Positions 52,291 to 60,806 of a stretch of 63,384 nt of DNA are shown here, in pieces. The stretch's first letter is position 1. Each line of letters starts with the position of its first letter. The position numbers and the translations under genes are program-made. A model generated the notes under the pieces. The model was given only the letters and a program-made list of their open reading frames with translations, was not told the origin of the DNA and did no database searches. Source of the stretch: Armatimonadota bacterium (lineage in GTDB: Bacteria; Armatimonadota; UBA5829; DTJY01); assembly GCA_017993055.1 (NCBI GenBank), contig JAGONM010000022.1, positions 1-63,384 on the forward strand, given 5' to 3'.

Positions 52291-52363
52291 CTACTGGGTA
52301 CCCACTAACCAGGTATCAGCAATCAGTGAAGCTCACTAGCCACACTGGTTACTAGATACTGGT
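52291..52363. repeat. Degenerate ACTGGTT/ACTAG repeat within the T-box linker
   Basis: Between stem I and the antiterminator lie recurring ACTGG, ACTAG and AACCAG words (inverted copies at 52307-52312, 52345-52350 and 52359-52364). They give a low-complexity, partly self-complementary segment not seen in a standard T-box. Confidence 0.55.
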
Positions 52364-52460
52364 TGCTTCCTTTCGCAACTCCGGCTCGGAGGTGATCTTC
52401 CCCGCGCGGAGCTCGGTCCCGGTTCTCAGCTCCCCCGGTTCTCTGTAGCCTATCCGCTCG

Positions 52461-52488
52461 TTCGAACTTCGTGCTTCGATTTTCGAAT
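52461..52488. repeat. TTCG heptamer repeat in stem I of the T-box
   Basis: Four 7-bp units TTCGAAC, TTCGTGC, TTCGATT, TTCGAAT at 52461, 52468, 52475 and 52482. It lies between the AGUA-bulge region and the CAGAGA part of stem I and adds 28 bp to that arm. Confidence 0.75.
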
Positions 52489-52567
52489 CTCCAGCCTTGT
52501 GCTGGTCGGGTACTCTTCCTCGTCATCGCCTCTGTCAACGGTGATGATCCGAGTAAACTCGATCCGT

Positions 52568-52597
52568 ATTATAGGGGTTTCGACATCGAGTTGTCAA
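52568..52597 (-). promoter_or_regulatory. Consensus promoter of ileS
   Basis: On the minus strand perfect TTGACA (complement of 52592-52597) and perfect TATAAT (complement of 52568-52573) with 18-bp spacing. Transcription should start near 52561, giving a leader of about 515 nt. The remaining gap 52598-52699 to the divergent MBL gene shows no clear second promoter. Confidence 0.8.
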
Positions 52598-52699
52598 TGC
52601 CATCGGTGGCTGTGGGCGCAGGAACACTCGGGCACGGTGTCGAATTCGTCCGGAGAGACACTAGGAACGCCTGAACTCAGGGAAGTTAAGAGCTAACCA

Positions 52700-53545
52700 A
52701 TGCGGAGATTTCTGCCTATAATCCTGGTAATAGTAGCGTTGGGCGTGCTCGCTCGAATGATCATGCTGGACGTGGGTTCTGGCGGCGATGAGAAGAGGCC
52801 GCGACTCGTGGTGCATTTCGTGGACGTTGGTCCTGGCGGGTGCACTGTCATACGAACGCCCGATGGTCGCACCATTCTGATTGATGCGGGGAGTTCGGAG
52901 AGGTCGGACCATCTGCTCTCCTATTTGTCGGATCTGGAGATCTCTCGGATAGACCTCTTGGTGATCACGAGTTCGGACGAAGTCCGAGCCGGGGGCCTGC
53001 CGATGTTGCTTGAAGAGGTAGGTGTGTCCAGAGTGCTGGACGCGGCGCGTCGTCCCGGCGGGTCTGCGTATCAGCAGGCGATCCGCGTCATGGATGAGCG
53101 GCGGATCGACCGCGATGCGCTCGACGAGGGGCGAGATCTCGGGATATCGAACTGCGTCCAGTTCAAGGTGCTCTGGCCAGCGGTGGGAGCGACGGTCTCG
53201 GGCGACGAATCGGTGGTGCTTCGTCTGGCATACGGGGAGATTTCGTTCCTGCTGGCCGGCGATATGGCCGCACACTCGGAGGCCCGCCTGCTAGCAGAGT
53301 ATCATGATCTTCGCAGCACCGTGTTAAGAGTGCCGAACTCCGGCGACCCGCTATCGGCGTCGAATGAGTTTCTGCAGATCGTGAGGCCAGAGTATGCGGT
53401 GGTGTTCACGGAAGCGGGCGCGTTTGCCGAAACCGTCATGGATAGGCTGATTGCGTCTGGGTCGAAGGTGTTCCGAACGGATGAGAATGGTGATATCGTG
53501 TTTTCGACTGACGGCCTGCGCGTCTGGACGGAGTGTGCGCAATGA
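52700..53545 (+). CDS. ComEC-type metallo-beta-lactamase fold protein lacking metal ligands
   Basis: 281 residues with one N-terminal membrane helix (RFLPIILVIVALGVLARMIML). The MBL pattern of ComEC/Rec2 C-terminal domains is intact in shape: LVVHFVDVGPGGCTVIRTPDGRTILIDAGS, then LLVIT-SSDEVRAGG, SFLLAGDMAAHSEARLL and LRVPNSGDP. In enzymes these positions read THPHADHIGG, TGDI and PHHGS; here every His is gone. It is probably a non-catalytic or regulatory fold. ATGA overlap with DUF3006 gene follows. Confidence 0.72.
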   Translation: MRRFLPIILVIVALGVLARMIMLDVGSGGDEKRPRLVVHFVDVGPGGCTVIRTPDGRTILIDAGSSERSDHLLSYLSDLEISRIDLLVITSSDEVRAGGLPMLLEEVGVSRVLDAARRPGGSAYQQAIRVMDERRIDRDALDEGRDLGISNCVQFKVLWPAVGATVSGDESVVLRLAYGEISFLLAGDMAAHSEARLLAEYHDLRSTVLRVPNSGDPLSASNEFLQIVRPEYAVVFTEAGAFAETVMDRLIASGSKVFRTDENGDIVFSTDGLRVWTECAQ

Positions 53546-53772
53546 GTACTGTGGGAGTTCGCGCGTCTGTCGATCGCTTCGAAGAGGATCAGGCGGTTCT
53601 GCTTCTGGGCGAACATGGCTCGGAGTCTGGAGCCTGGCCCCGGAGTCTGCTGCCGGACGACGCGGTTGAGGGCACCGTGCTTCAGGTGACTCTGGAAACC
53701 GACGCTGAAGAGTCGGCTGACGCTGCTGGGGAGATTCGTCGTCTGCTTAGCGACCTGGCCGATTCCGAATGA
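53542..53772 (+). CDS. DUF3006 protein
   Basis: 76 residues. VRASVDRFEEDQAVLLLGEHGSESGAWPRSLLPDDAVEGTVLQVTLETDAEE fits the DUF3006 pattern of a short beta-rich domain, often found next to MBL-fold or ComEC-like genes. It overlaps the MBL stop by four bases (ATGA), so a partner role is likely but unproved. Confidence 0.75.
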   Translation: MSTVGVRASVDRFEEDQAVLLLGEHGSESGAWPRSLLPDDAVEGTVLQVTLETDAEESADAAGEIRRLLSDLADSE

Positions 53773-53822
53773 GAAACGGGATCATCGGAGTCTCTTTGTC
53801 TGTTCTTGGGGAAGGTAGCTGA

Positions 53823-55559
53823 ATGGAAGAGTATTACAAGAAACCGCTGGGCGACATCCTGCTGGATCGGGGGATGATTACGGACGAGCAGCTGCATGCG
53901 GCCCTGGACGAGCAGAAACAGAGCCGAAAACGTCTGGGGGAAGTGCTAGTCTCCCTGGGGTTCATCACTGAAGAACAGGTTACGGAGGCTCGCGCCCTAC
54001 AGTTCGACGTGGGATACGTCAACCTGCAGGAGCAGGAATGTGAGCCGGAGGCGATTGCGAGCGTGTCAGATGCCACCGCCAGAACCTACAACCTCGTGCC
54101 GTTCAAGATGACGGGAAACAGGTTAACCGTGGCCATGGCCAACCCCCTCGATGTCGAGGCCATTGACCTTGTGCAGTTCGAGGCGAAGTGCCGCGTCGAG
54201 CCGATGCTTGCGACGGAGTGGCGCATAGTCGAGGTACTGAACAAGCAATATGGCGGCGGTTCGAGCGAAGATCTCCAGGACATGGCGCAGGAAGCTGCCT
54301 CGACTCCGGCCTCGCTGGTGGATTCCGACGAGCACGAGGACATTGACGAGGTCAGGCGTAAGACGAGCAGTGCCCCCATCGTGCGCATGGTGAATATGCT
54401 CCTGACTCAGGCGGTTCGGCGCAAGGCAAGCGATATACACATCGAGCCCAGGCGCGATACCGTGGACGTGCGTTACAGAATTGATGGTGAGCTTCACATC
54501 GTCAGAAGTTTCCCTAAGGCCTTGCATGCAGCGATTGCTTCACGCATCAAGATCATGTCGGAGTTGGACATCTCGGAGCGCAGGCTTCCTCAGGACGGCC
54601 GTATCACCGTAAAACTCGACAAGCGGATGGTGGATCTTCGAGTCTCTACGAGTCCGATCATATACGGAGAGAGAGTGGTGCTGCGGATTCTGGACCGGGC
54701 GAGCGGCATGATCCCGCTCGATCAACTGGGATTCGCGGAGGTGGAACTGGATGCACTCACCAGGTTGGTATCCCAACCCCACGGGATTATTCTCGTGACC
54801 GGACCCACGGGCAGCGGCAAGACAACGACGCTCTATGCTGTACTGAACGTTATCAAGTCAGAGTCTACGAATATCATGACTGTTGAAGATCCTGTAGAAT
54901 ACGAACTGGAGGGGATTAACCAGACCAACGTGCACCATAAGATCGGACTGACATTCGCCAACCAACTTCGCGCGATACTGCGTCAGGATCCGGACGTTGT
55001 ACTCGTAGGTGAGATCAGAGATACCGAGACCGCGGACGTCGCGTTCCGAGCCGCGCTGACGGGCCATCTCGTCCTGAGCACCCTACACTGCAATGACGCC
55101 CCCAGTGCCATCACGCGCCTGGTCGATCAGGATGTCGAGCCGTTCCTGGTGGGCTCGGCTATCAACGGAGTGGTCGCTCAGCGACTGGTCCGGGTGCTCT
55201 GCCCGGACTGCAAGGAGGCTTATTCCGCCGACGAGAAGACCGTGGCTCTGCTCGGACTCGATCCAGGGTCTATAGTGACGCTATACAGGCCGGGCACATG
55301 TGCAAACTGCGACGGAACGGGATATAAGGGCCGCATCTGCATCAACGAACTCATGGTGATGGACGATGAGTTGAGGCGCCTGACGATGCTAAAGTCGCCT
55401 GCGTCCGAGTTACGAAAGGCAGCGATCGCCTCAGGGATGAGACCGATGGCTCAGGATGGCACCGAGAAGGTCCTTGCCGGGATCACGACCATTGAGGAAG
55501 TGCAGCGAAAGGTATTCGTGGAGACCGAGGATACGATCCTGAACGTGCGAGCTGCGTGA
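53823..55559 (+). CDS. PilB/GspE-type secretion or pilus assembly ATPase
   Basis: 578 residues. An N-terminal MshEN-type domain (about 1-150: KPLGDILLDRGMITDEQLHAALDEQKQSRKRLGEVLVSLGFITEEQV) is followed by the ATPase core with GPTGSGKTTTLYAVL (Walker A, about 326-340), VVLVGEIRDTETADVAFRAALTGHLVLSTLHCNDA (Walker B with Asp box) and a four-Cys zinc motif CPDCKEA...CANCDGTGYKGR (about 459-500). Powers type IV pilus extension or type II secretion at the inner membrane. No other pilin genes are near, so which system it serves is open. Confidence 0.92.
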   Translation: MEEYYKKPLGDILLDRGMITDEQLHAALDEQKQSRKRLGEVLVSLGFITEEQVTEARALQFDVGYVNLQEQECEPEAIASVSDATARTYNLVPFKMTGNRLTVAMANPLDVEAIDLVQFEAKCRVEPMLATEWRIVEVLNKQYGGGSSEDLQDMAQEAASTPASLVDSDEHEDIDEVRRKTSSAPIVRMVNMLLTQAVRRKASDIHIEPRRDTVDVRYRIDGELHIVRSFPKALHAAIASRIKIMSELDISERRLPQDGRITVKLDKRMVDLRVSTSPIIYGERVVLRILDRASGMIPLDQLGFAEVELDALTRLVSQPHGIILVTGPTGSGKTTTLYAVLNVIKSESTNIMTVEDPVEYELEGINQTNVHHKIGLTFANQLRAILRQDPDVVLVGEIRDTETADVAFRAALTGHLVLSTLHCNDAPSAITRLVDQDVEPFLVGSAINGVVAQRLVRVLCPDCKEAYSADEKTVALLGLDPGSIVTLYRPGTCANCDGTGYKGRICINELMVMDDELRRLTMLKSPASELRKAAIASGMRPMAQDGTEKVLAGITTIEEVQRKVFVETEDTILNVRAA

Positions 55560-55570
55560 AATCCGTCAAC

Positions 55571-58500
55571 TCAGTGCTGCCAGACCGCGATCGGAACCCG
55601 CCTTCCTTCGGCGCGAGTGTGCGCCACTTGTTCCATGTAACGGCGCATCCGCAGGGGCTCGTCTCGCTCGAACTCACGGGCGCGCCGGAAAAACTCGGAT
55701 GCCGCGTCCGGATCGCCACATGCGAGGCGGTCCAGCCCCCTGAGCATATTCAATCGAGCCTCTGCTTCCGGTGAGTCCGCGGACGGATTGGCGGGAAGGA
55801 TCATCGCATAGGCGTCCCGCGCATCGTGTCTAGCCAGCCTGTCTCTCGCTCTTCCGACGTAGTACGCCTGTTCAGTCCCGCGTATCGGCATGTCATCGGC
55901 AGCCGATCCGTATGCCGACCGCGCCCCCGTGGAATCACCCAGGCAAGTGAGAGCATCTCCATGCAGGCAGAACGCCTGTGCGTCGCTGGAGTCGTGAAAC
56001 CTGCTCGCGCCGAGGTTGGTCGGGTACTCGGTGGCTGCTCGGAAATCCCTTGAGGCTTCAGTGTAGTGTCTCCGATCCATGGACCTCAGTCCCCGCCGTA
56101 CCATAGCCCAGACGTAGAGGATGCGAGTCTGATAGGCCAGTTCGGCTACGAAGAAGTTCTTGTTGGCCAGAATCTCAACGGCCTCGTCCAGTTCGTCTGC
56201 CGCGAGATGAGCGCGCACCGCCCTCTCGAGGCATTCGCTGTCATCGGGCGCGTGCAGCAGTATACGGCGAGCGATGTCGGACCTGATGGCCTCTTCACCG
56301 CTAAGCTCTGCCAGTATGTCGAGATCGCGGAGAATACTCGGATTGTCCGGGCACAGGTCGCTCGCCCGACGCATGAAGTCAAAGGCAGCCGAAAGATCGT
56401 CCAGTTTGTGCCAGTACGCTATGGCCAGATTCCGGCACGGTCGGTAATCGGATGGTTCACTCTTGTACGCGTACAGCCACTTCCCGACAGCCTCATCCGT
56501 CCGCCCCCGGTCATAGAGCATGTTGCCGTACTCTATCAAGGACTCCTTGTCCGATCGGTTTTCGAGCAGTCGCATCAGTACGTCCCCGTGCGCAAAGCAA
56601 CTCACGACGCCCCACTCGTCGTACCCGTACGCCCGCGGTGGCTCGCCGTCCAGTTCCTCAAGTAGCACACGCAGGAACGGGTCACAGGGAGGCACTGCTT
56701 CGACCCAACAGTCTGCTATGCTTCGCGCCTCCTCACCTCTTCCCAGTTCGAGGTACATCGCTGCCGCATCCATGTCTTCCTGGAAGCTCTCGATCGCCAG
56801 TGGAGGCGGCTCACCTTGCTGACTCGAGAAGAAGCTCTCCCAGAGGGCATGTCTCCACAGCGGATCGGCCTCCACCAGCGCCGAGACCTTGTCGTTCTTC
56901 TTCCCAAGGATTCTGGCCGCGATTGCGCCAAGCAGCGAGAGCAGCGGATCGGCTGAGTTCGTCACGAGGTTAGCGACCGCAGCGCAGTCCCCACTGCGGA
57001 TACAGTTCCCTGCCAGCCGACACCTCGCCAGCACGCCGAGCGACGGGTCGCTGATGAGCCGCGTCCACCGATCGCTCGCATCATCTCCCAGCCCTTCGAT
57101 CGAGAGGGCTAGCAGAGCCTCAGACTCCGAGTCAGGCCTGATGACCGTTCTTGCCTGATCGCCGGCATCGCCCCATCGCCCCGCCCTGAGGGCGAAGCGA
57201 GCCAAGCCCTTTCGTGCCTCAGGCTCATGGTCGGTGCCGATGAGCTTCTCAAAGCGCTTGATCGCAGCTTCCGACGAGTCGTGTCGCTCCGCCGTTCTCG
57301 CTGCATCGAGGACGTCGTCGGGAGTGTCGAGATACTCTCTCGATAGACTCGTTCGCGGGACAACGTCGCGTACCCGTTCCGTCCGTCGAGGATCGTAAGC
57401 AAGAAGCACGTTTCGAGCGGCATCCAGTACAACGACAGATACCTTCTGAGGATTGCCCGATGCGTTGAGGGAGACGACCTCGCCGGCCCGAAGATCGTGT
57501 CTCTCGCTGGCCAAGTGTTTGTCGCCCAGAGATACTCTGATCTCGGCGGCTGTGGTGTCTCTGCACATCTGCACGGAGATCATGCCGTCGGGACCGGTGT
57601 TGATGATGCCCTCTCGGTGTGCCTTGACGAAGCCGCCCGTCGGACCCACGGGGAGCCAGTATTCGGTCATCTCGACTAACTCGTGCGGCTGAAGCAGATC
57701 GAAATCACCCTGGGTGGCGAATCTCCCGGCCTGTATCTCCATGTAGTCGCCGGCGTTGTCCGTGAGCATGCTCTGCCATAGCTTGCCCATTGCGTCCTGT
57801 CCCCAGCAGAATACCTTGCGCGCGGGCATCTCTTCCTGCCTGGCCCAGTGCGCCAATCCGTAATCGGTCACATCGTAGTAAACGCCGAAGAACTCGTCGT
57901 ATGTCTCTGCTGCGAAGACGTCTCCGGTGAACTCGTGGTTCTCCATCCTGCTCAGATCCTTGCCGTCGCACACCGGCCACGTCGTGTTCTCCCCATATGC
58001 TCCTGAGACGCACCGTGTCATCGGATAGATCAGTCTCATGTCCGGAGTGGAACTTACGCCGGCGTTAGTCCACCAGTAATGCCTGTGGGGAAGGGAAGTC
58101 CCGTTGTAGAGGCGGATATGGTCTGAGAATCTATACTCCCGTGGTGCGAGTCGAATCTCGACGGTGAAGCGCATGCCCGTCATCTGTTCGGTAAGGCCGA
58201 AGACCACTGCCGCCGATCCGTCGGGGAAGCGCCTCATGGTGTGCGGAATCCTGGAGTGCGTGTATACCGAGTGACTAACGGGAAAGTTGAACTCGATGCC
58301 GCCCGATATCCATGCGCCACGAGTGGCGATAAGTGTGGGCTTGATGCAGTCGTTTCGGTAGAAGACCTCCCGCCCAAGTAGCTTATCGTATACCGAGAAC
58401 AGTCTGCATCCCAGGTCCGGAAGGAAGGTGAGCCGCAGCAACTCGTTCTCGAGCACGAGGGTTTCGTATCGCCGGGAGACGCGCCTGCCCGTTAGGCGGT

Positions 58501-58636
58501 TCTGAAGCCTGTACGGGTAGACGTGTGCGCCAAGTCGTTTGGTGAACGACGGGTCCGGCCTCTCCGGATGCGTCTGGTATGTCGGCAGGTCAATCGACTC
58601 CCTGCGAACTAGAACTCTATGGCTGTAGTTGTCCAC
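55571..58636 (-). CDS. DUF5107 protein with TPR-like repeats
   Basis: 1021 residues, starting at GTG 58636. The N-terminal ~400 residues follow the DUF5107 pattern: ETLVLENELLRLTFLPDLGCRLFSVYDKLLGREVFYRND, ISGGIEFNFPVSHSVYTHSRIP, HYWWTNAGVSSTPDMRLIYPM, GLAHWARQEEMPARKVFCWGQDAMGKLWQ. This fold looks like an aldose-epimerase-like beta sandwich. Then follow many helix-pair repeats (EAAIKRFEKLIGTDHEPEARKGLARFALRAGRW and others). Cytosolic, function unknown. Convergent with PilB, 11 bp apart. Confidence 0.75.
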   Translation of the reverse strand: MDNYSHRVLVRRESIDLPTYQTHPERPDPSFTKRLGAHVYPYRLQNRLTGRRVSRRYETLVLENELLRLTFLPDLGCRLFSVYDKLLGREVFYRNDCIKPTLIATRGAWISGGIEFNFPVSHSVYTHSRIPHTMRRFPDGSAAVVFGLTEQMTGMRFTVEIRLAPREYRFSDHIRLYNGTSLPHRHYWWTNAGVSSTPDMRLIYPMTRCVSGAYGENTTWPVCDGKDLSRMENHEFTGDVFAAETYDEFFGVYYDVTDYGLAHWARQEEMPARKVFCWGQDAMGKLWQSMLTDNAGDYMEIQAGRFATQGDFDLLQPHELVEMTEYWLPVGPTGGFVKAHREGIINTGPDGMISVQMCRDTTAAEIRVSLGDKHLASERHDLRAGEVVSLNASGNPQKVSVVVLDAARNVLLAYDPRRTERVRDVVPRTSLSREYLDTPDDVLDAARTAERHDSSEAAIKRFEKLIGTDHEPEARKGLARFALRAGRWGDAGDQARTVIRPDSESEALLALSIEGLGDDASDRWTRLISDPSLGVLARCRLAGNCIRSGDCAAVANLVTNSADPLLSLLGAIAARILGKKNDKVSALVEADPLWRHALWESFFSSQQGEPPPLAIESFQEDMDAAAMYLELGRGEEARSIADCWVEAVPPCDPFLRVLLEELDGEPPRAYGYDEWGVVSCFAHGDVLMRLLENRSDKESLIEYGNMLYDRGRTDEAVGKWLYAYKSEPSDYRPCRNLAIAYWHKLDDLSAAFDFMRRASDLCPDNPSILRDLDILAELSGEEAIRSDIARRILLHAPDDSECLERAVRAHLAADELDEAVEILANKNFFVAELAYQTRILYVWAMVRRGLRSMDRRHYTEASRDFRAATEYPTNLGASRFHDSSDAQAFCLHGDALTCLGDSTGARSAYGSAADDMPIRGTEQAYYVGRARDRLARHDARDAYAMILPANPSADSPEAEARLNMLRGLDRLACGDPDAASEFFRRAREFERDEPLRMRRYMEQVAHTRAEGRRVPIAVWQH

Positions 58637-58657
58637 TCTCCTGTCACTCCCCCGCTG

Positions 58658-59341
58658 CTAAGGCTTGAATACCATGCCTCCGCCGAGTTGAACCGCGTCC
58701 TTCTTGACGGAAACCGATGCGATCTTCACCGGGTACTTCATCTTTTCCAGGTCTAGAACTGGATTGACCCTGTCCAGAAGTCGGTTGACGATCCACGCGG
58801 GGACAGGGAGGATGCTGAGCGAAGCCTTGTCTGCGACGAAGTTCACCTTGGTTGCGCCCTCGATCTGCGGCTGCCCGGTCACCCTGAACTCCGCGCCGAC
58901 CCCATGGAAGGTCGGCCTGGCGACTACGGTCAGATTGCCCGCTTCGAGTTCAATCAGCATCTGGCTCCCGTCGGGGCGGCTCGCGTTGATATACTCGTTG
59001 ACAGCCTTCTCCGTCATAGTCGCCTGAAAGGCGGTCGAGCCGACGCTCTTCAACTTGCGGTTCGAGGTGTTGAAGGACACGTCGTCCATCTCTACGACGA
59101 GGAGCGCGACTGTAAGGCCCTGGGCAATCTGGGCGTCGGTCCCGGTGATATGCAGGGAGGATATCCGCCCTCCCAGCATATCGGTTTCGGATCCCGAAGC
59201 CTTGACGTCATAGCTGCGGGCCGGGCCGATGTAGGAGGGCAGGGCCTTCTCGATGCCCTGTTCGATCTTGGGACGGATGAGCCCCCCGGAGCATCCCATC
59301 AGCCACGCGCATGCCAGCATCATAACGATGATCTTCCGCAT
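58658..59341 (-). CDS. DUF2993 (LmeA-like) lipoprotein
   Basis: 227 residues, lipobox AWLMGC gives a lipoprotein. The body (KIEQGIEKALPSYIGPARSYDVKASGSETDMLGGRISSLHITGTDAQIAQGLTVALLVVEMDDVSF and VNEYINASRPDG) has the DUF2993 pattern of long beta strands that in mycobacteria help mannan or lipid maturation. ATG 59341 follows GGGAGG. Function in this organism unknown. Confidence 0.72.
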   Translation of the reverse strand: MRKIIVMMLACAWLMGCSGGLIRPKIEQGIEKALPSYIGPARSYDVKASGSETDMLGGRISSLHITGTDAQIAQGLTVALLVVEMDDVSFNTSNRKLKSVGSTAFQATMTEKAVNEYINASRPDGSQMLIELEAGNLTVVARPTFHGVGAEFRVTGQPQIEGATKVNFVADKASLSILPVPAWIVNRLLDRVNPVLDLEKMKYPVKIASVSVKKDAVQLGGGMVFKP

Positions 59342-59530
59342 ATCACAGCCTCCCTTGCGTGGTCGGTAGCCCCGACAGCAGCATCCCACCAGCTTCAGGT
59401 ATTATACATCCGCATCGGTTGCGACGCCAGCGGTGTTCGAGCGGGACGTATCCGTTCGGGCGTTGAGTTGCGACTCATCCGCCTTTGTGCTATACTTCCC
59501 CAAGTTCGTGCCGCGTTGGGAACGGGGGCG

Positions 59531-60472
59531 ATGCAGAAGACAGTCCTTGGGATAGTCGGCCCGACCGCCACAGGCAAGACGGCCGTCGGGATACGACTCG
59601 CTCGAATGCTCGACGGGGAGATTATATCGGCCGATTCGATGGCGGTCTATCGGGGTATGAACATAGGCACGGCGAAGCCCACCGCGGAGGAGCGGCGGGA
59701 GACCGCCTTTCACCTGATTGATGTGGTTGATCCCGACGATGGCTTCAGCGCTTCCCAGTTCAAGACGCTTGCGGACGAGGCGATCGCCGGCATTATGTCG
59801 AGGGGCAGGGTGCCGATCGTAGTCGGCGGGACTGGCATGTACATCAAGGTCTTGACCGGCGGTTTGGATATTCCGGCAGTGCCGCCCGACCAGGAGCTTC
59901 GGGACCGTCTGAGGCATACTGCGGAGAGGCTGGGTGGCGAATGTCTCCTCGAGCAACTCCGCGAGGTGGACGAGACTACCGCCGCGCGACTCAATCCGAG
60001 GGATGTCAAGCGGATAATCAGGGCGCTCGAGGTGTACAAGGCTACAGGAAGGCCGATCTCCCATTTCCATGAGACGGCGGGGTCGGCCCGGACGGATGTC
60101 CGATTTGCTGTTTTCGGCTTGGTGATGGACAGGGCCGCTCTCTACGATCGGATCGGGCGCCGCGTTGACGCCATGATCGAGGCAGGATTGGTGGAGGAGG
60201 TGCGGGGGCTTCTGGATGAGGGGTATGCCGCCGATCTCCCGGCGATGAAGAGCCTGGGGTATAGGCAGATAGCGGGTTTTCTCCTGGGTAAGTGCGAACT
60301 GCGGACGGCGGTAGAGCTCATCAAGCAGGAGACGCGGCAGTTTGCGAAGAGACAGATCACTTGGTTTCGCGCGGATCCAAGCGTTCGATGGATGGACGTG
60401 GGCGATCTCTCCCCGGAGGAAGCCGCCCGGGATATCTATTCCGCGTTTGGCAGAGATGCTCTCGCGCAGTAG
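59531..60472 (+). CDS. miaA: tRNA dimethylallyltransferase MiaA
   Basis: 313 residues. TVLGIVGPTATGKTAVGIRLARML (P-loop, residues 10-17), ADSMAVYRGMNIGTAKPT, HLIDVVDPDDGFSASQFKTLADEAI and VVGGTGMYIKVLTGGL are the MiaA signatures. It adds a dimethylallyl group to A37 of tRNAs reading UNN codons, including UUA-reading tRNA-Leu. Start ATG 59531 is in GGGGGCG context. First gene of a five-gene run with hfq, dapF, dapL and hflX. Confidence 0.97.
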   Translation: MQKTVLGIVGPTATGKTAVGIRLARMLDGEIISADSMAVYRGMNIGTAKPTAEERRETAFHLIDVVDPDDGFSASQFKTLADEAIAGIMSRGRVPIVVGGTGMYIKVLTGGLDIPAVPPDQELRDRLRHTAERLGGECLLEQLREVDETTAARLNPRDVKRIIRALEVYKATGRPISHFHETAGSARTDVRFAVFGLVMDRAALYDRIGRRVDAMIEAGLVEEVRGLLDEGYAADLPAMKSLGYRQIAGFLLGKCELRTAVELIKQETRQFAKRQITWFRADPSVRWMDVGDLSPEEAARDIYSAFGRDALAQ

Positions 60473-60535
60473 CAAGGTGTGGCGCTTGAGAGAAATGCAG
60501 TCACTCGATTGTGCGCTAGGACGGAGGAACGTTAT

Positions 60536-60805
60536 ATGAACAAGGGGCAGGTCAACTTGCAGGATGTGTTCCTGAATCAGGTTCGCAAAGAGAACATCCC
60601 GGTCACGATCTATCTAGTCGGCGGTGTGCAACTGAAGGGGCAGGTCAAAGGCTTCGACGCCTTCACGGTTCTTCTCGATAGCCCCGGGAAGCCGACGCAG
60701 ATGGTATACAAGCACGCGGTCGCGTCCGTCGTACCCTCCAAACAGGTGTCTACGAACGTACAGGAGATGCCTAAGGACTCGTCCGAGACCCCTGCGGAAG
60801 AGTAG
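60536..60805 (+). CDS. hfq: RNA chaperone Hfq
   Basis: 89 residues: [41 protein letters not shown] (Sm1) and [13 protein letters not shown] (Sm2 YKHA). Hexameric RNA-binding protein that pairs small RNAs with mRNAs. The sequence keeps the family's Gln at LQD and the lower-side Phe at the proximal face, with an acidic tail. GGAGG 8 bases before the ATG. Confidence 0.96.
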   Translation: MNKGQVNLQDVFLNQVRKENIPVTIYLVGGVQLKGQVKGFDAFTVLLDSPGKPTQMVYKHAVASVVPSKQVSTNVQEMPKDSSETPAEE

Positions 60806-60806
60806 C

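Larger units (their letters stand above)
52133..52561 (-). ncRNA. T-box riboswitch (ileS leader)
   Basis: The minus-strand leader shows the stem I AGUA bulge region GACGAGGAAGAGTACC, then CAGAGA...CCGGG, and the specifier ATC (complement of 52394-52396) in GAAGATCACCTC, correct for isoleucine. The T-box motif GGTGGTACCGCGA is complement of 52186-52198. The competing terminator stem is 52143-52173 with TTATTGTTT after it. Uncharged tRNA-Ile should pair with both sites and switch transcription on. The stem I and linker parts contain inserted short repeats, so the exact folding is uncertain. Confidence 0.92.

Noticed and set aside
58904-59530. N-terminal extension of miaA by about 210 codons
   Set aside because: The P-loop begins right after ATG 59531 and the upstream part is antisense to the DUF2993 gene.
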